Positions 43,312-55,012 of a stretch of 64,000 nucleotides of DNA are shown here, piece by piece (position 1 is the stretch's first letter; every line of letters starts with the position of its first letter). A program made the translations under genes and the position numbers. The stretch is from assembly GCA_014529385.2 (NCBI GenBank), contig CM043960.1, forward strand, positions 123,284,543 through 123,348,542, in the 5' to 3' direction. The stretch comes from Adiantum capillus-veneris (Eukaryota; Streptophyta; Polypodiopsida; Polypodiales; Pteridaceae). The notes under the pieces were generated by a model. That model did not search any database, had not been told where the DNA came from, and saw only the letters and a program-made list of their open reading frames with translations.

Positions 43312-45974
43312 TGATAGCCTTTTTTCGGCTCTCCATAATTGCTATACTAAGTTACTCCACCCTACCAAAATCACCCAAACACTATGGCTATCCCTACCAT
43401 TTCACTGCAAATAGGTGTGTGTGAGTTAGGGGGCTTTTCCTATATTTTCTTAAAAAACCCTCAGCTAGCTAGTCACTGGGCTAGGTGAGCCAAAAAAAAT
43501 AAAAAAAATAAAAAATAAAAGTATATTATGGCCTCTTTGTGTGTAAATATTTCATTGTATATATGGCCTAAATATAGGGATTTTTTATAATTATTTTGGT
43601 ATTTTATTTAAATATTTCTACTTAGGTGTGTGTTTTATTAAACCTATGTACACCTTCTTTCATCCTCTTACACCATAATTATATTTTTTGCCAATATGTA
43701 CATACTCTAACCTCATATTTTTCCTTTATACAAATCACTCCCACATTTTCACCCTCACCCTCGGGAAAACAAAAAATTGATTTCTACTCATTGGTTACTT
43801 TTATTATATATTTACTTGCATACCTTTTCCTCTTTCACCCAAAATAATTCAAGGAGGGATCATATCATATGATTCCAATATCTTTCCATATCCATAACTC
43901 CTCCATATTTTTATTATTATTTTTACTCATTATTCTAACACCATGTGCTCATTGAGCTAAAGTCCATGAATAGTCCATACACTAGTCCCACCATGTATAT
44001 ATTTCTTTATTCACCAATAATCCTCCTCCATGCATGTGTCAAGGGCAACTTGGATGCTTTGTATTATGATATGACAAAGGAGGGGCTCACTCTTGGATGC
44101 ATTGTACAAATTCAACAAAGGAGGGGTCCACTAAAAGACTTTTGCAAGCATAAAAACAGGCTTTTTGGTGAGAATTTTGGCACCTATCTCCACTCCGAAT
44201 TTGGAGTAGTGGTCAAAAGAGAAAATGTAGCCCACGCTCTGAATAATCACCTCAAATTTTTTCATGATTTTTGGAGCTACCAGCGGTGAGCTATGATTTT
44301 TTGAGTGGACCGCAGTCTGCCCACTTTTTTCACAAGTAGCCCCTAGTCTTCTCTCACCTCTTTCCACACTTCTACACACACACACACACATTTCTCTCAA
44401 TCCCTCACTCAAACCTGCACCTTCAATGGTTTCTCTCACCTTCTTCACCATTAACCTCCCCACTTACTCCCATAGCTCTCATATGAGCTCTCCATGTACA
44501 TACACCATCTCTATGCCTCTCTCTATTACTTCCAAAGTACAATTCCATCTTACCCCTTATATATATACATAAATTCAGCATGTGTACCATGATTAACCTC
44601 TGCAAATCAAGAGATATCATCAACGGAATTACCATTTTCATCGCGATAATCAACCTTGGCGGCGGTGGCGTAAAGAAGGGAAGACGAAGAAGAAGGTCGA
44701 TAGTCATTTTGAGAACCTACACAAGTAAGTCCAAAACTTCTTCAAGCTTCACCATCACAAGGATTTTCTCACTTCATTCAACCATCTTACTTCAACCATC
44801 CACCTCATTCTACCCATTGTAAATGTAACATTAACTTTCTAGTGATTACTAACACTAACCACTAACATACTAACACAAAATAGCCATTGACCTAACCATA
44901 AAAGACACCTCACCTCAAGACATGTGTATAGTAACTCTCTCTCTCTCTCTCTCTCTCCTTACTTACTTTCACCTTATCTACCATCAATAATGCTCTCTTT
45001 TGAGCCCACACCCATGACTCAAGCAGACAAAGAAGGCCTGCAATGTTTTGATATTCAAAAAAATCATAATCTTGATTTGTTAGCTTGTAAATTAGGATTT
45101 CTAATAATCTTAATGAGGGGTCTCCAACCTATAAATAGGCCCCTCTCCTTCTTGTAAAACAACCTCCAACATCTCACATAGCACCCCAACACTCTATGCG
45201 TGAGGAGAGACTTAGGTGTAGCAACCACTTGTGAGCTTCACTCTTGGTGTGAGAGAAGCCTTCAAGCTACACATTGCAAGTGAGAGAGCGTGAGTTCCAC
45301 AAACCTCAAAACCACTATTGTATATGCTCCTTCATCATCAATAAATTGAGGTTTGGTGCATCAAAGGCGTGATTCGACGTTCAAATCTTCGTCCCTCCAT
45401 TTGTGCAATACGGTTTGGAGAATTCAAGGTGACTTGTGTATTTGAGTTTTTATCGGTTGATCTTGATTTTAGAAAGTGTTTTAGTGTGTTTTTCATTGCC
45501 AGTTTTGTGTCCATTGTAAGAGGGTATTGTGGTGAGAGGTCTCCCACACCCTAAGACAGTGTGTGTGTGTTTTGGCAATGTTTAGCAATCACTAAGCATT
45601 GAGTGAGTTTATACAAGTTCTACGATAGCATCATAACGAACCATCTCCATTTGCAAGTCACAAATACGGTATTATGCAAGATCCTTTTCTCTCTCTCTTC
45701 CCTTTGCTCTAGATCTCTCTGGTCCAGTTTGTGTGTGTCTTGGTGTGAGGTTGTTTGTGTGCGTTGTGTGGTGCATCTTCTTGGTTGTGCCAAAATCTTT
45801 CTTGCGTCCTAATTCGCATACCATAACTAGGTGGTGCCCCTATCTTGTTTGGGTTTGGCTGTGTGTTTGTTGTTGTGTTGTGCTTGTGGTTGCCCCAGCC
45901 CCAATTGAGCAGCACGGGAGCCTTGAGGGGTGTTTAGAGGTCGCCTCTCTTGTTGCCCGCCCCAGACCGCCTCA
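43312..45974 (+). mobile_element. Solo LTR (2663 bp) inserted in the palindrome array
   Basis: It begins TGATAGCC and ends GCCTCA, with CTAG on both sides (43308-43311 and 45975-45978). The array sequence reads through across the removed insert (CTATATTKCTAGTTAGCAC, as in the other copies near 42850 and 46430). Inside are a plant TATA box (TATAAATA, 45130-45137) and a poly(A) signal (AATAAA, 45340-45345) about 210 bp later, the U3-R-U5 order of an LTR. No coding domain is present. This is a long LTR left after LTR-LTR recombination. Confidence 0.85.
45130..45137 (+). promoter_or_regulatory. TATA box of the solo LTR
   Basis: TATAAATA in the context CCTATAAATAGGCCCC, followed about 30 bp later by an A-rich start region. 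The AATAAA at 45340-45345 would bound the R region. Confidence 0.7.
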
Positions 45975-46720
45975 CTAGTTAGCACAGCTGAGTATGCTAA
46001 CTAGCATACTAGATGCGCTAACAAGCAAAATCAGTGTGTAGTTTAACATATGAGTCATGGTTAAGCACACAATGTGTGCAAGAAGAATAGAAGGTATGCT
46101 AACTAGCATACAATTTGTGTTAACCAACACACTTATTATGTTGAACAGCATAGCCAACACACTACGAATGCTAACTAGCATAAATCAGCTTACCTGTTAT
46201 GCTACTTAGCATTCTCAGCTGTGCTAACTAGCATACTCATAAGCATGCTAGTTAGCATGCTGAGTATGCTAACTAGCATGATGAGTATGCTAGTGAGCAT
46301 AGCTGAATATGCTAACTAGCATACTAGCATAAACCAGCTTACCCATTATTCTACTTAGCATTCTTAGCTGTGCTAACTAGCATACTCAGCATGCCAGCTA
46401 GCTAGTTGATTATGCTTACTAACTTGCTATATTTCTAGTTAGCACAGCTGAGTATGCTAACTAGCATACTAGCTGTGCTAACAAGCAAAATTAGTGTGTA
46501 GTTTAACATATGAGTCATGGTTAACCACACAAAGTGTGCTAAGAATAATAGAAGGTATGCTAACTAGCATACATATTGTGTTAACAAGCATACTTATTAT
46601 GTTGAACAGCATAGCCAGCACACTACGAATGCTAACTAGCATAAATCAGCTTACCCATTATGCTACTTAGCATTCTCAGCTGTGCTAACTAGCATACTCA
46701 TGAGCATGCTAGTTAGCATG
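45975..46720. repeat. Palindromic TATGCTAACTAGCATA array, right part
   Basis: Continuation of 42040-43311 after the solo LTR. It holds two further higher-order units (anchors 46029 and 46490). It ends abruptly at AGTTAGCATG (46720), where unrelated gypsy leader sequence starts. Confidence 0.9.
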
Positions 46721-48385
46721 CGTGTGTTTGGCCTAGATCCTTCGACTTAGGTAGATGACGTAGACTTAGGTAGTTTTAGGTAGTAGTCGAGTTCTTGAGT
46801 AGGAGTTGGAGTGGTAGAAGCGGTGAGAGGAGAGCTTGAGAGTCCGGAGAGGCCAAAAAGAAACCAAAAACACCATTATCACCATTTCACATGATAAGTA
46901 GGAGTAGAGTAAGTAGGACATCATGATCAGGATCTAGAGCATTTCATGCATGTATACTTGCTTTGTAAAGTTATTACAAGTTTGTAAAAGACGCAAAGGT
47001 TGTTTCGAAAGCCTAATTGAAGTCCAAAAGTTACTATGAGTGTTTTTGATAGATCTACAGAGCATCAGAAGCATTTCTGTCAGGAAAAAAATTAATTTTA
47101 AGCCAGGAGACATCCTATGTGTAGGATGTCTACAAGCTAATCTGGGAGAAATTTGGGGATTTTGAGTTGACCAGTGTGTTCAGAAGGTAGGGTTTACCCT
47201 AAATTCAACTGGAAAGTGGAAGTTTGGCTATATCTTGACAGGATAAGGCCAGATAGACTGAAATTGCCGGACATCCTACCCAAATAGTGCCAAAACATTA
47301 TTTTGAGACCAAAACCATAAGATGGCTGCATGAGCATGTCTTGCATGATATATTGAGTGACTGAAAGGGGTTTCACCTCATTTGGGTGAGAAAATTGGGT
47401 TCAAAGCGGACTTTAGCACTTTTGACTGAAAAAGGCAAGAACAGCTGAAAATTGGAACTTTTGAAATCCAAACCAAAATCTAAGCATACCACTGGGTTAC
47501 TAACATCAAGGAGAAGCTGTGGGACAAGTTTGGGGTCAAACAGGCCAAAAAGACATCCTACGTGTAGGATGTCTTCTAAGTGATTTTGGACTCCAAACCA
47601 AATTTTGAGTACACCAAAGTGATCAGCAACTCAAGGGGAGCTTGGGCTTTGAGTTTGAAGCCATTCTGATGAAAAAGACATCCTACGTGTAGGATGTCTA
47701 AAGCAAGAAATTGAAGCCAGAATTTGACAGTGAGCATAGCAAGGTGTTGTATAGCCTAAGGCAAGTCTCCTAGTCAATTTTGGTCCAAATTGAAGTTGAT
47801 TAGGCTGATCAATATCAGCAACAGGCTGTCGGAACATGTTTCTAACTCATTGACCAGCTAATAGGTGTCCAAATCAAAAAGTAAAAGCAGCTGTAGGCTC
47901 AGCACAACAAGGGGAAACCACAATGCAAAAATCCAGGAAAAACACAGCAGGAGACATCGTACGCGTAGGATGTCTATTGGGGCATACTGCAAGGAAAATT
48001 TGACTGTGGATAGACAGTGAGATTCCATTTGGATTAAGGGTTCCATAACTTCTTGCAGAAGTGAATTTGGACCTTGTTTTCCCATTTGACAAAGCAAAGA
48101 CTGAATTCATACTTTTTTGCATAAATTGACCAATATCCGAGGGAAGTACAGTTTCAGATTAGCAGACCTAATCTAGAATATCAGCAGTGTATAAAATACA
48201 GTAGTGGTTGAGATTAACTCTCCAGTTATACCAATCATTACTAAGGTAACCTCTAGCAGATAAATGCTTTGACTCGATTGCCAAAATTAAAATGCTTGTG
48301 TACAGGTATATTCAGCAACGAAGCAAGAAGTCGTGCAGAAACTGATCCTTTGCCAGGTGAGTGGTTGGATTTGTGATAAATTGCA
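46721..48385 (+). repeat. Leader of element 1 with a recurring 22-bp palindrome
   Basis: GACATCCTAY, GT, GTAGGATGTC-type palindromes occur at 47109-47130, 47552-47573, 47677-47698 and 47953-47974, with a half copy at 47270. They sit in loosely repeated leader units with phrases such as TTTTGGACTCCAAACC. No gene is supported. Confidence 0.8.
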
Positions 48386-50590
48386 TTGATAAGTTTGATG
48401 AATTTAAGATCAGGAAGAAACATTGTTAGAGACCAGAAGGTGGCAGGTGACCAAGGAAGCTTAGTGTCCACCGAAGAGAGTGTAACTCAGGCAAGGCTAG
48501 ATCCGCTAGCACCGATTATTGAGGAAGGTAGTGATACTGACACTTCGTCAAACAAATCGTTCTTCATGATGGGTAGTCAAACAGCCAGAAGGTTTCGCCT
48601 ATGATAGACCTATGCGAGGAGGAAGCACCTCCCAAAATCCTTTGAATGATTCCAAGCTCACTGTGATCTTCTTAGAGGGAACAAACTCAAGGGGAGCCCT
48701 AGTCTATTCTGACTACCAAGGACGCAAGTGCATTTGTATCGAAGAGAGACCAGCTCAAAGATTGGAGATAATCCGAGTCTATGATGATGGAGATAGATTC
48801 CGAGACGAAAAGGGGAACCACTATCTCTGATAGTTAGTAACCCTGAAGATTACAACAGATATGGAGATAATGTGGCGAAAGGGAAAATGATTTCAGACAC
48901 TCAAGAACCGCCACCAAACATTGATCGGCCTGGAGCTATTTTTATGTATGATAAGAAAACAACCAGGGTTCCAACTTATAACGAGAACGTGGGAATCTAC
49001 AAACAAGAGAGTGAGGGTATAGTCTCTTACTTTCGCAGCAAAGAACCATACGTAAACGAATTAAGCAAAGACAAGGTTCTTTACTTGTTCTCTTATGAAA
49101 CTTCTATGGGGAAGGGTATAGTTTTTGTTGATAGATACGGGCGAGAATACCAACGTATTCTCCCAGAGGAGATAGAAAGGGCAACAGGTCCAGGAGCATC
49201 AGCATATGCCCCTGAGGAAGTGCCAAGAGCCACCTACACCCCAAGCAAGTCAACGAATCCTTTTTCAGATGAGTATGATGCTACCTCACATTCCACTCGA
49301 CCGCAAGCATTCAACAACCAAGACCAACCAGCAAACCAGCCATCATTGCAGGCATGGCTTCGACAGAGTGCAACATTGCAACAAGACCGAAACCGAGATG
49401 GTTATCAAGCCGCACAAGGGCTAAGGGATTTGCAAGAACCACCACTCTATTCAAGGTATCAGGGAGAGAGTAATCCAAAGACTCAAGGGTCTACAGAGCC
49501 TGGATCACCACCCATAGAACGATCAAAGAGAAGAACCACCTCCAATGAGAACCGTTAGAAATTATGGCTTAGGAGCACCATTGGGAGAGGAACCAGCCTA
49601 TTACAGAAGACTTGAGGAGGTATATCCATTAGGACGGGGAGATCGAATGATGAGGTTTGTAGATCATCGGAGGATTAGGCCTTCTCAAGTGCAAAAATGG
49701 GTAAACAAGAAATACACGGGAAGCAGAGACCCAAGAGATCGTGTAGCAAACTTTGTGCGTGTAATTAGAGCTGAAGAGGTGTTAGATTTTCCTACCCACT
49801 TTGCAGGGTTTGGACTAACCCTAGAGGATGATGCTGCCACTTGGTTGAATCTGTAGAGCGTAGAGACTTTGAGTCTATGGAGGAAGTGTTTGACGAGTTT
49901 ATCGAGGAATTCTCACAAAGGGGAATAGCTCATAATACTGTTTCACAGATCCATAAATTCAAATAGAAAGATGGAGAATCTATACGAAAGGCAGCCCTAA
50001 GACTAAAAAGATATGTTAAGTTCTGTCCTGTTGAAGAACTGCCAACTCAGTCCAGACTTATGCTGATATTCATCCAAGGGCTAAGGATTACAGATCTCCA
50101 GAAATACTTACATATGAAGAGGAGCACGACATTGAATGAGTTGACCAAGGAGGCTCTTTACCTGGTGGACAATTGTGTGGTCTACAAAGAGGGGGAGTTC
50201 AAGGACCTTGATGACGATTCGTCTTCACAACAAAGTGGAAGCAAGTCTTCTAAGACAACACCGAAAGGAGAAGTAGCTGTAAACCAAGAGCAGCTTGTAG
50301 ATGAAGTGCTAAAAAAGATCAGCTTGTACGCCAAACCCCAGGCTAAACAGCCCAAGTGGTGTGCTATTGAAAAAAAATGGACAAACCATGGGACCGAGGA
50401 ATGTTATTATAACAAGGGGTATGTGAGAGAGAGACCTTACGCTCCCCAAGTTCCGGTAGCTTCCCCTCAAGTTCCACCGATGCCTAGATATCAAGCAGGC
50501 AACCTACCAGGACCTGTAGGTGTAGAAAGACCACAACCGGTGCTGGGGCAACAACCACCACTACAAGGATTACGACTAGTTATGGTATAA
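48386..50590 (+). pseudogene. gag: Element 1 Gag N-terminal and capsid regions, frameshifted
   Basis: It opens with MNLRSGRNIV, a usual plant gypsy Gag start. Two copies of a small unnamed domain follow, at about 48650-48790 (LVYSDYQGRKC) and 49050-49185 (IVFVDRYGREYQRILPEEIE). The same domain occurs once in element 2. Capsid helices run from about 49660 to 50200 (VQKWVNKKYTGSRDP, FAGFGLTLEDDAATWL, EFSQRGIAHNTVSQIH, LMLIFIQGLR), closing with WCAIEKKWTNHGTEECYYN near 50360. Breaks include changes of frame near 48605, 48835, 49550 and 49845, and a TAG near 49967. The parallel with element 2 at each block confirms these are Gag rather than chance frames. Confidence 0.8.
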
Positions 50591-50678
50591 GATATACACC
50601 AACAGTAACTGAATCAGAGGATAAGGCTTTGGTGCCTATGCATGCATATTATGAAGATCCCAATGGATATGCGGCAAA

Positions 50679-51076
50679 CCCTGTCTGTTATCCACCGGAA
50701 GAACCCTCGACACCTGAACCATGGAGCATGATAGGAAATACAGTACTACCAACTGCTACACAGTAGCAGGAGAAGGAAGATATAGTTTAGATGAACGAAC
50801 ACTGATGTTCATAGCCAATGGAGGCATGGGAAGACAAAGAAATTCTTACCAACAAAGAGGCATGGGCGGACAGAGAACCCTGTCTGTTATCCACCGGAAG
50901 AACCCTCGACACCTGAACCATGGAGCATGATAGGAAATACAGTACTACCAACTACTGCACAGGCAGCAGGAGAAGGAAGATATAGTTTAGATGAACGAAC
51001 ACTGATGTTCATAGACAATGGAGCCATGGGCGGACAGAGACATGCTTACCAACAAAGAGGAGCTCAAGGATCACCT
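50679..51076 (+). repeat. 199-bp tandem duplication in gag
   Basis: CCCTGTCTGTTATCCACCGG occurs at 50679 and 50878. The units encode the same EGRYSLDERTLMFI piece twice. Since 199 is not a multiple of 3, the duplication shifts frame. Confidence 0.85.
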
Positions 51077-52240
51077 CAACAACCCAAGGGACCCTACTAC
51101 AAGTGTGGTGGAGACCATTGGCTGAGAGACTGTCCTCATGATGAAATCATTAGAGTCAATGCGTATTGCCCAGAATGTGGAATTACTCATTTGGTTCCCG
51201 ATTGCCCTAAAAACCTGAACAAAGGAGCCAAAACCACCTTGAACATGTTAGAAACAGTACCTTCTAGTGGAGGATCAGAAAATGAAACAATCATACCCAT
51301 CCAGGCGGTAACACGAGCCCAAGCTCAAAGAAGAACGAATGAACCCATAGTTGAAGAACCAAAAACCGATGCCCAAAGTTCAAAAACAAGAAATCAGAGA
51401 AGCACATGGAAAGCTAGAAAGGCGCGTAGGAAAGCCAAGAAGGAACAAGAGCAAACAGCTCTATCCGATGAGTTAAAACATACAAAGGAGAGATTAGAGC
51501 GGTTAGAGGATCTAGCTAGCTTAAGCTCACACACCACGGCAACCATAGCACCCAAGGAAATAGCAAAGCCCAAAAGTGCAGGATCAGGAGGATCTGTACT
51601 GGCTCACAAGGTAAATGAGCAGTTGGATGCACTTCTAAAAGCTTATGAAGCTAGACTTAAAAAGAACCAAACCTAGGAGCAAAGGTGGATGACTTATCCA
51701 TATGCAGAAATAGAAAAACAGAGGTTGGATATGTGTAAAAAGATGATCGAAACAGCTCAATCATTGATGGAAGACCCGCCGCTGGGTAAACCTGCAAATT
51801 GGCATGAGGCACCAGCTCCAACCCCTATCCAACCAACTTTGGAGAAACATGTAGAAACGAAGGAAAGACTCACTAATGCCTATGAGTCCAGAGGAGAGCT
51901 TATCATAGTGCCAAATACCACAGATGGGACAAGTGACGGGTTCCAGCCTAAAATATTGGCAGAAATGGGTAAGGACTGTAACGGTTTAGATGATCTGTGG
52001 AAGCAAATACGTGAGGCCAACGAAGCTAATAGGATGAGTAACCACATGAATAGCACGAGGAAAGAAAAGAATGTAATCTTACCGCCTATTGAAGAATTTG
52101 AGGCAAGATCGCAAATGAACTTTGAGATACATTCACAAGGGGGAGACCAAGGATCAATTAGTTTGGGGCACAACCAACCAGACTCGCTGAGAACTTTACC
52201 CTCTTACCTAGGAATGTACGAAGCCAAGTCGGAGGTGTGA
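50927..52240 (+). pseudogene. gag: Element 1 Gag C-terminus with two zinc knuckles
   Basis: One register continues from here through the protease, broken only by TAG at 51674-51676 and TGA at 52238-52240. Two Cys/His knuckles lie near the start: CGGDHWLRDC (about 51100) and CPECGITHLVPDC (about 51170), the nucleic-acid-binding part of nucleocapsid. Then comes a long basic, helical stretch (KARKARRKAKKEQEQ) and an acidic linker to the protease. No fold beyond the knuckles is recognisable. Confidence 0.75.
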
Positions 52241-52273
52241 GCACTCCCATCTCAAAGACTTTCTTCTAACAAA

Positions 52274-53662
52274 GTGATGGATTCGCAAGGACTGATTGAG
52301 TTGTTGTCCACTCCGGTGGCATGCACAATCACATTAGCAGAACTCCTAAGGTTACGAACAAACATGTGGACCATAGTAGGTAAATGCCTAGAAAAATTTG
52401 GAGTGAAAGACCCCACCTTGAAGCTACAGGAAGGGATCAGGGAATTGGACATGCCTCAACTAAACACTAGGCCAGTACCATTGAACAAAGTTGGAGAATA
52501 TTGCGAGGGAGAATATGGAAACACCACGCTACCAGTAGAATTCCAAGGAGTCGTTTCCAAAGCTATTCTTGAGAGTGGAGCGGGAGTTGCTATCGCCACC
52601 AAGGAAATCTGGAAAAAATGGGGAAAACCAGCTTTAAGGGCTACCAGGATGAAACTGCAATTGGCAGATGGGTTAAGGGAGAAGCCTCTAGGACTCTTAG
52701 AAAAAGTGATTGTCACTTTGTGCGGAATCGAGTATGAGCATACATTTGCAATAGTCGATTTCGACAAAAAGAACAATTATGAGATCATCTTGGGGCAACC
52801 ATTCATGCGACAATTGAAGATGGTCCAAGATTGGGGTTATGACCACATATACCTCAGACATGGTGAGACAACAACTAAAATACACCTGAAAGACCATAGT
52901 TACAAAGATGTGAACCAAACACCTGTGGAAGAGTTTGATTCAGCCACAGTAGCAGGATCAGAACTCCCAGCATGGTTATGGCAATCAAAAGAGCTATGGA
53001 TGTGCGGAGCTTCACATTTTGGAAGCTTAAGAAGGGAGGAATGCGTCTTAGAAAGAGCAATTGAGGACAAAGAGTATATTCCGGAACCTTTCCCTGAAGA
53101 TGCCTTGGAACCTCTAGAATGGGAACACATACTAGCAACATTGGATGTCTGTACCATTACAGATAGTCCAACAACAAAATTGTGCGATAAGGATGGCTAT
53201 GATGTGTTACCCTATTACATGGTAAGCATTACACAAGGAGAAAAAGAGACGGTAGAACCACTAGAACACGAAGAGTTTTACAACTCCTCTAACCATTTGG
53301 AAGTAAATGATGATGCAGATAATGAGTGTTCAGACACTTCAAGTGAGCGTGGAAATGAAACTGAGAATATCAAGTTTTATGATTTTGCTAATCAACACCC
53401 TAGACGCCAGGAACGCTATAGGAGGAAACGAGCAGGAAAGAAAGTGAGAGAGAACCTGATGCCCAAGATAAAAGGTAAAACTCATTATTTGATGCTTGTA
53501 AAGGCAGAGGATTGTGTAACTGATCAAATATCAGGAGGATTCTCAAAAGATCGAAAAGAAAGAATGCGAGAGGAAATAAAACAGGTACGAAAAGCTAAAA
53601 CAGAAACAAAATCACAAAAATCTCAAAAATCAAAAAACCAAACAACAAAAGACCAAGAGTGA
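52274..53662 (+). CDS. Element 1 retropepsin-like protease with C-terminal extension
   Basis: A 462-codon frame. About residues 75-190 form a retropepsin: VEFQGVVSKAILESGAGV, then TRMKLQLADG, then the C-terminal YEIILGQPFMR. The catalytic DSGA is read as ESGA (GAG codon), which should abolish or cripple the enzyme. The last 270 residues are acidic then very basic (KQVRKAKTETKSQKSQKS) and lead straight to the polypurine tract. RT is absent. The start at 52274 follows an in-frame stop at 52238-52240, so the frame is probably a remnant of a Gag-PR fusion. Confidence 0.8.
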   Translation: MMDSQGLIELLSTPVACTITLAELLRLRTNMWTIVGKCLEKFGVKDPTLKLQEGIRELDMPQLNTRPVPLNKVGEYCEGEYGNTTLPVEFQGVVSKAILESGAGVAIATKEIWKKWGKPALRATRMKLQLADGLREKPLGLLEKVIVTLCGIEYEHTFAIVDFDKKNNYEIILGQPFMRQLKMVQDWGYDHIYLRHGETTTKIHLKDHSYKDVNQTPVEEFDSATVAGSELPAWLWQSKELWMCGASHFGSLRREECVLERAIEDKEYIPEPFPEDALEPLEWEHILATLDVCTITDSPTTKLCDKDGYDVLPYYMVSITQGEKETVEPLEHEEFYNSSNHLEVNDDADNECSDTSSERGNETENIKFYDFANQHPRRQERYRRKRAGKKVRENLMPKIKGKTHYLMLVKAEDCVTDQISGGFSKDRKERMREEIKQVRKAKTETKSQKSQKSKNQTTKDQE

Positions 53663-54393
53663 ACTAAATTGGAGCGTAAACAGAAATACCAAGAACTGAA
53701 ACGGTCTTTGCGTGAGATATGGACTACAGAAGAAGATAGTGATGGTAAAGGGGAGTCAGAAAAGGGGAATGTTTGGAGGTGATAACAACATACAAGTGCC
53801 CACCTAGCCAAGGCGTCCGTTAGGTCAGTCGTCCAAAGTTTTGATGTGGTCACATTATTTTCCGATGTTTAATACATCAAACCCTGTAAAAGCCTAATGT
53901 CAATTATCTATGTCAAGTCTAAGTCAAAGATGTAATTTTTCCAATGATGTATGTAAAGGTCCATGAGAAGTTGGCCGTCGGCCACTTTAGAAAGCCCTAG
54001 GTATATAATACACTAAGGTTAGTGGAAAAGGAGACATTATTTTTTGAAGATAAGGGACTACTCCGTTACGTACAGAGAGCTACCTCTTTGCTCCAACTTG
54101 TAATCATCGCTTCTGGGACTACGGTAATCCAAATTCAGTTTTGTTTCTTGCATTGTGTTCCTCTTACTCTGCCCTTTCATTCAAGTGTAAGCATTCAAGG
54201 TGAAGGTTTCAAATGCATCCGTTTAGGCCTTAAATTGATGTTTTGAGTGTTTATATGCGTATTTTATGTTGTTTTGACCCTAGGAGAGGCTTTAGGGACC
54301 AAAAAACGACCCTTTAGGATCTTTCGTTTACTGTTTTTGCATACTTTGGGATGAACGATTGTAATCGTTGTACCTCTCCAAAATGCTGTGATA

Positions 54394-54681
54394 TGTAAAG
54401 AATGAGGATGCAAGAGAGCTACACAAGACAAGCACAAAGCACACAGAGATGGAAAGCTTCTTCTACTTATTCACAGAAAAGAGAGTACAAAATGACTAAG
54501 TGCTAAAGCTGAAAAGTAGCACATATGTACATGCGGTCACTAAGTGTGAACTCTCTAGAAGCGTACTACAATGGCAGAGATCCTCCGTGTCGGTCACCTA
54601 ACGCGCCAGTGAGTAAATGCCGTAAGCGGCCAAGACCCGTAGTGGATGCCAGCTCAAGATGTAGAGCTCGACATCTCAACA
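54394..54681 (-). repeat. Copia 3' LTR (288 bp)
   Basis: Lacks 34 bp present in the 5' LTR (the segment around 59365-59400, containing TATAAGTGTAGTCC). Otherwise only a handful of substitutions differ. Confidence 0.95.
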
Positions 54682-55012
54682 CTCTTCCTCGAGCTCTGCA
54701 TGTCGCAGAGTCCAAGCATAGTCCAGAAACGTCGAAGCTTCTCAGCTCCGAGGGCCTTGGTAAAGATATCCGCTATCTGCTCCTCTGTGCTGACGTAGAC
54801 CAAGTCGATGTCGCCCGCCAACACTCGCTCTCGAACGTAGTGGTAATGGACCTCTATGTGTTTGGTCCCAGCATGGAACACTGGGTTCCTAGCCAACTGC
54901 ATGCTACTGAGGTTGTCACAATGAATGACAATCTGCTGGTCCACCTGCACTCCCAAGTCCTCAAGTAATGTGCGTAGCCAAGCTACCTCGCACGCCGCAA
55001 CTGCTGCACCTC
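54654..55012 (-). pseudogene. Copia RNase H C-terminus, separated by a frameshift
   Basis: The frame encoding AAVAACEVAWLRTLLEDLG through DLVYVSTEEQIADIFTKALG is the conserved C-terminal half of copia RNase H. A short deletion (about 8 bases compared with the family pattern SSTEAEY) near 55008 puts it out of frame with the RT reading frame. The frame runs 28 bp into the 3' LTR. Confidence 0.85.
54682..54690 (-). other. Copia polypurine tract
   Basis: The minus strand reads GAGGAAGAG immediately before the 3' LTR. Confidence 0.7.

Larger units (their letters stand above)
46721..53779 (+). mobile_element. Ty3/gypsy-type Gag-protease element 1, internal region, 5' truncated
   Basis: A leader of about 1.6 kb, a fragmented gag, a protease domain, and then a polypurine tract (AAAGGGGAATGTTTGGAGG, 53761-53779) abutting an LTR start TGATAACAAC at 53780. 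No RT, RNase H or integrase lies between protease and polypurine tract, so the element carries only Gag and PR. No 5' LTR or PBS is found at the left edge, which joins the palindrome array directly. Confidence 0.75.

Noticed and set aside
44131-45157. Frames within the solo LTR
   Set aside because: No domain; sequence has the U3-R-U5 layout of an LTR.
35030-46720. Regularly spaced palindromes as a CRISPR-like array
   Set aside because: Spacers are short and repetitive, no cas genes, and the context is eukaryotic; this is a satellite.
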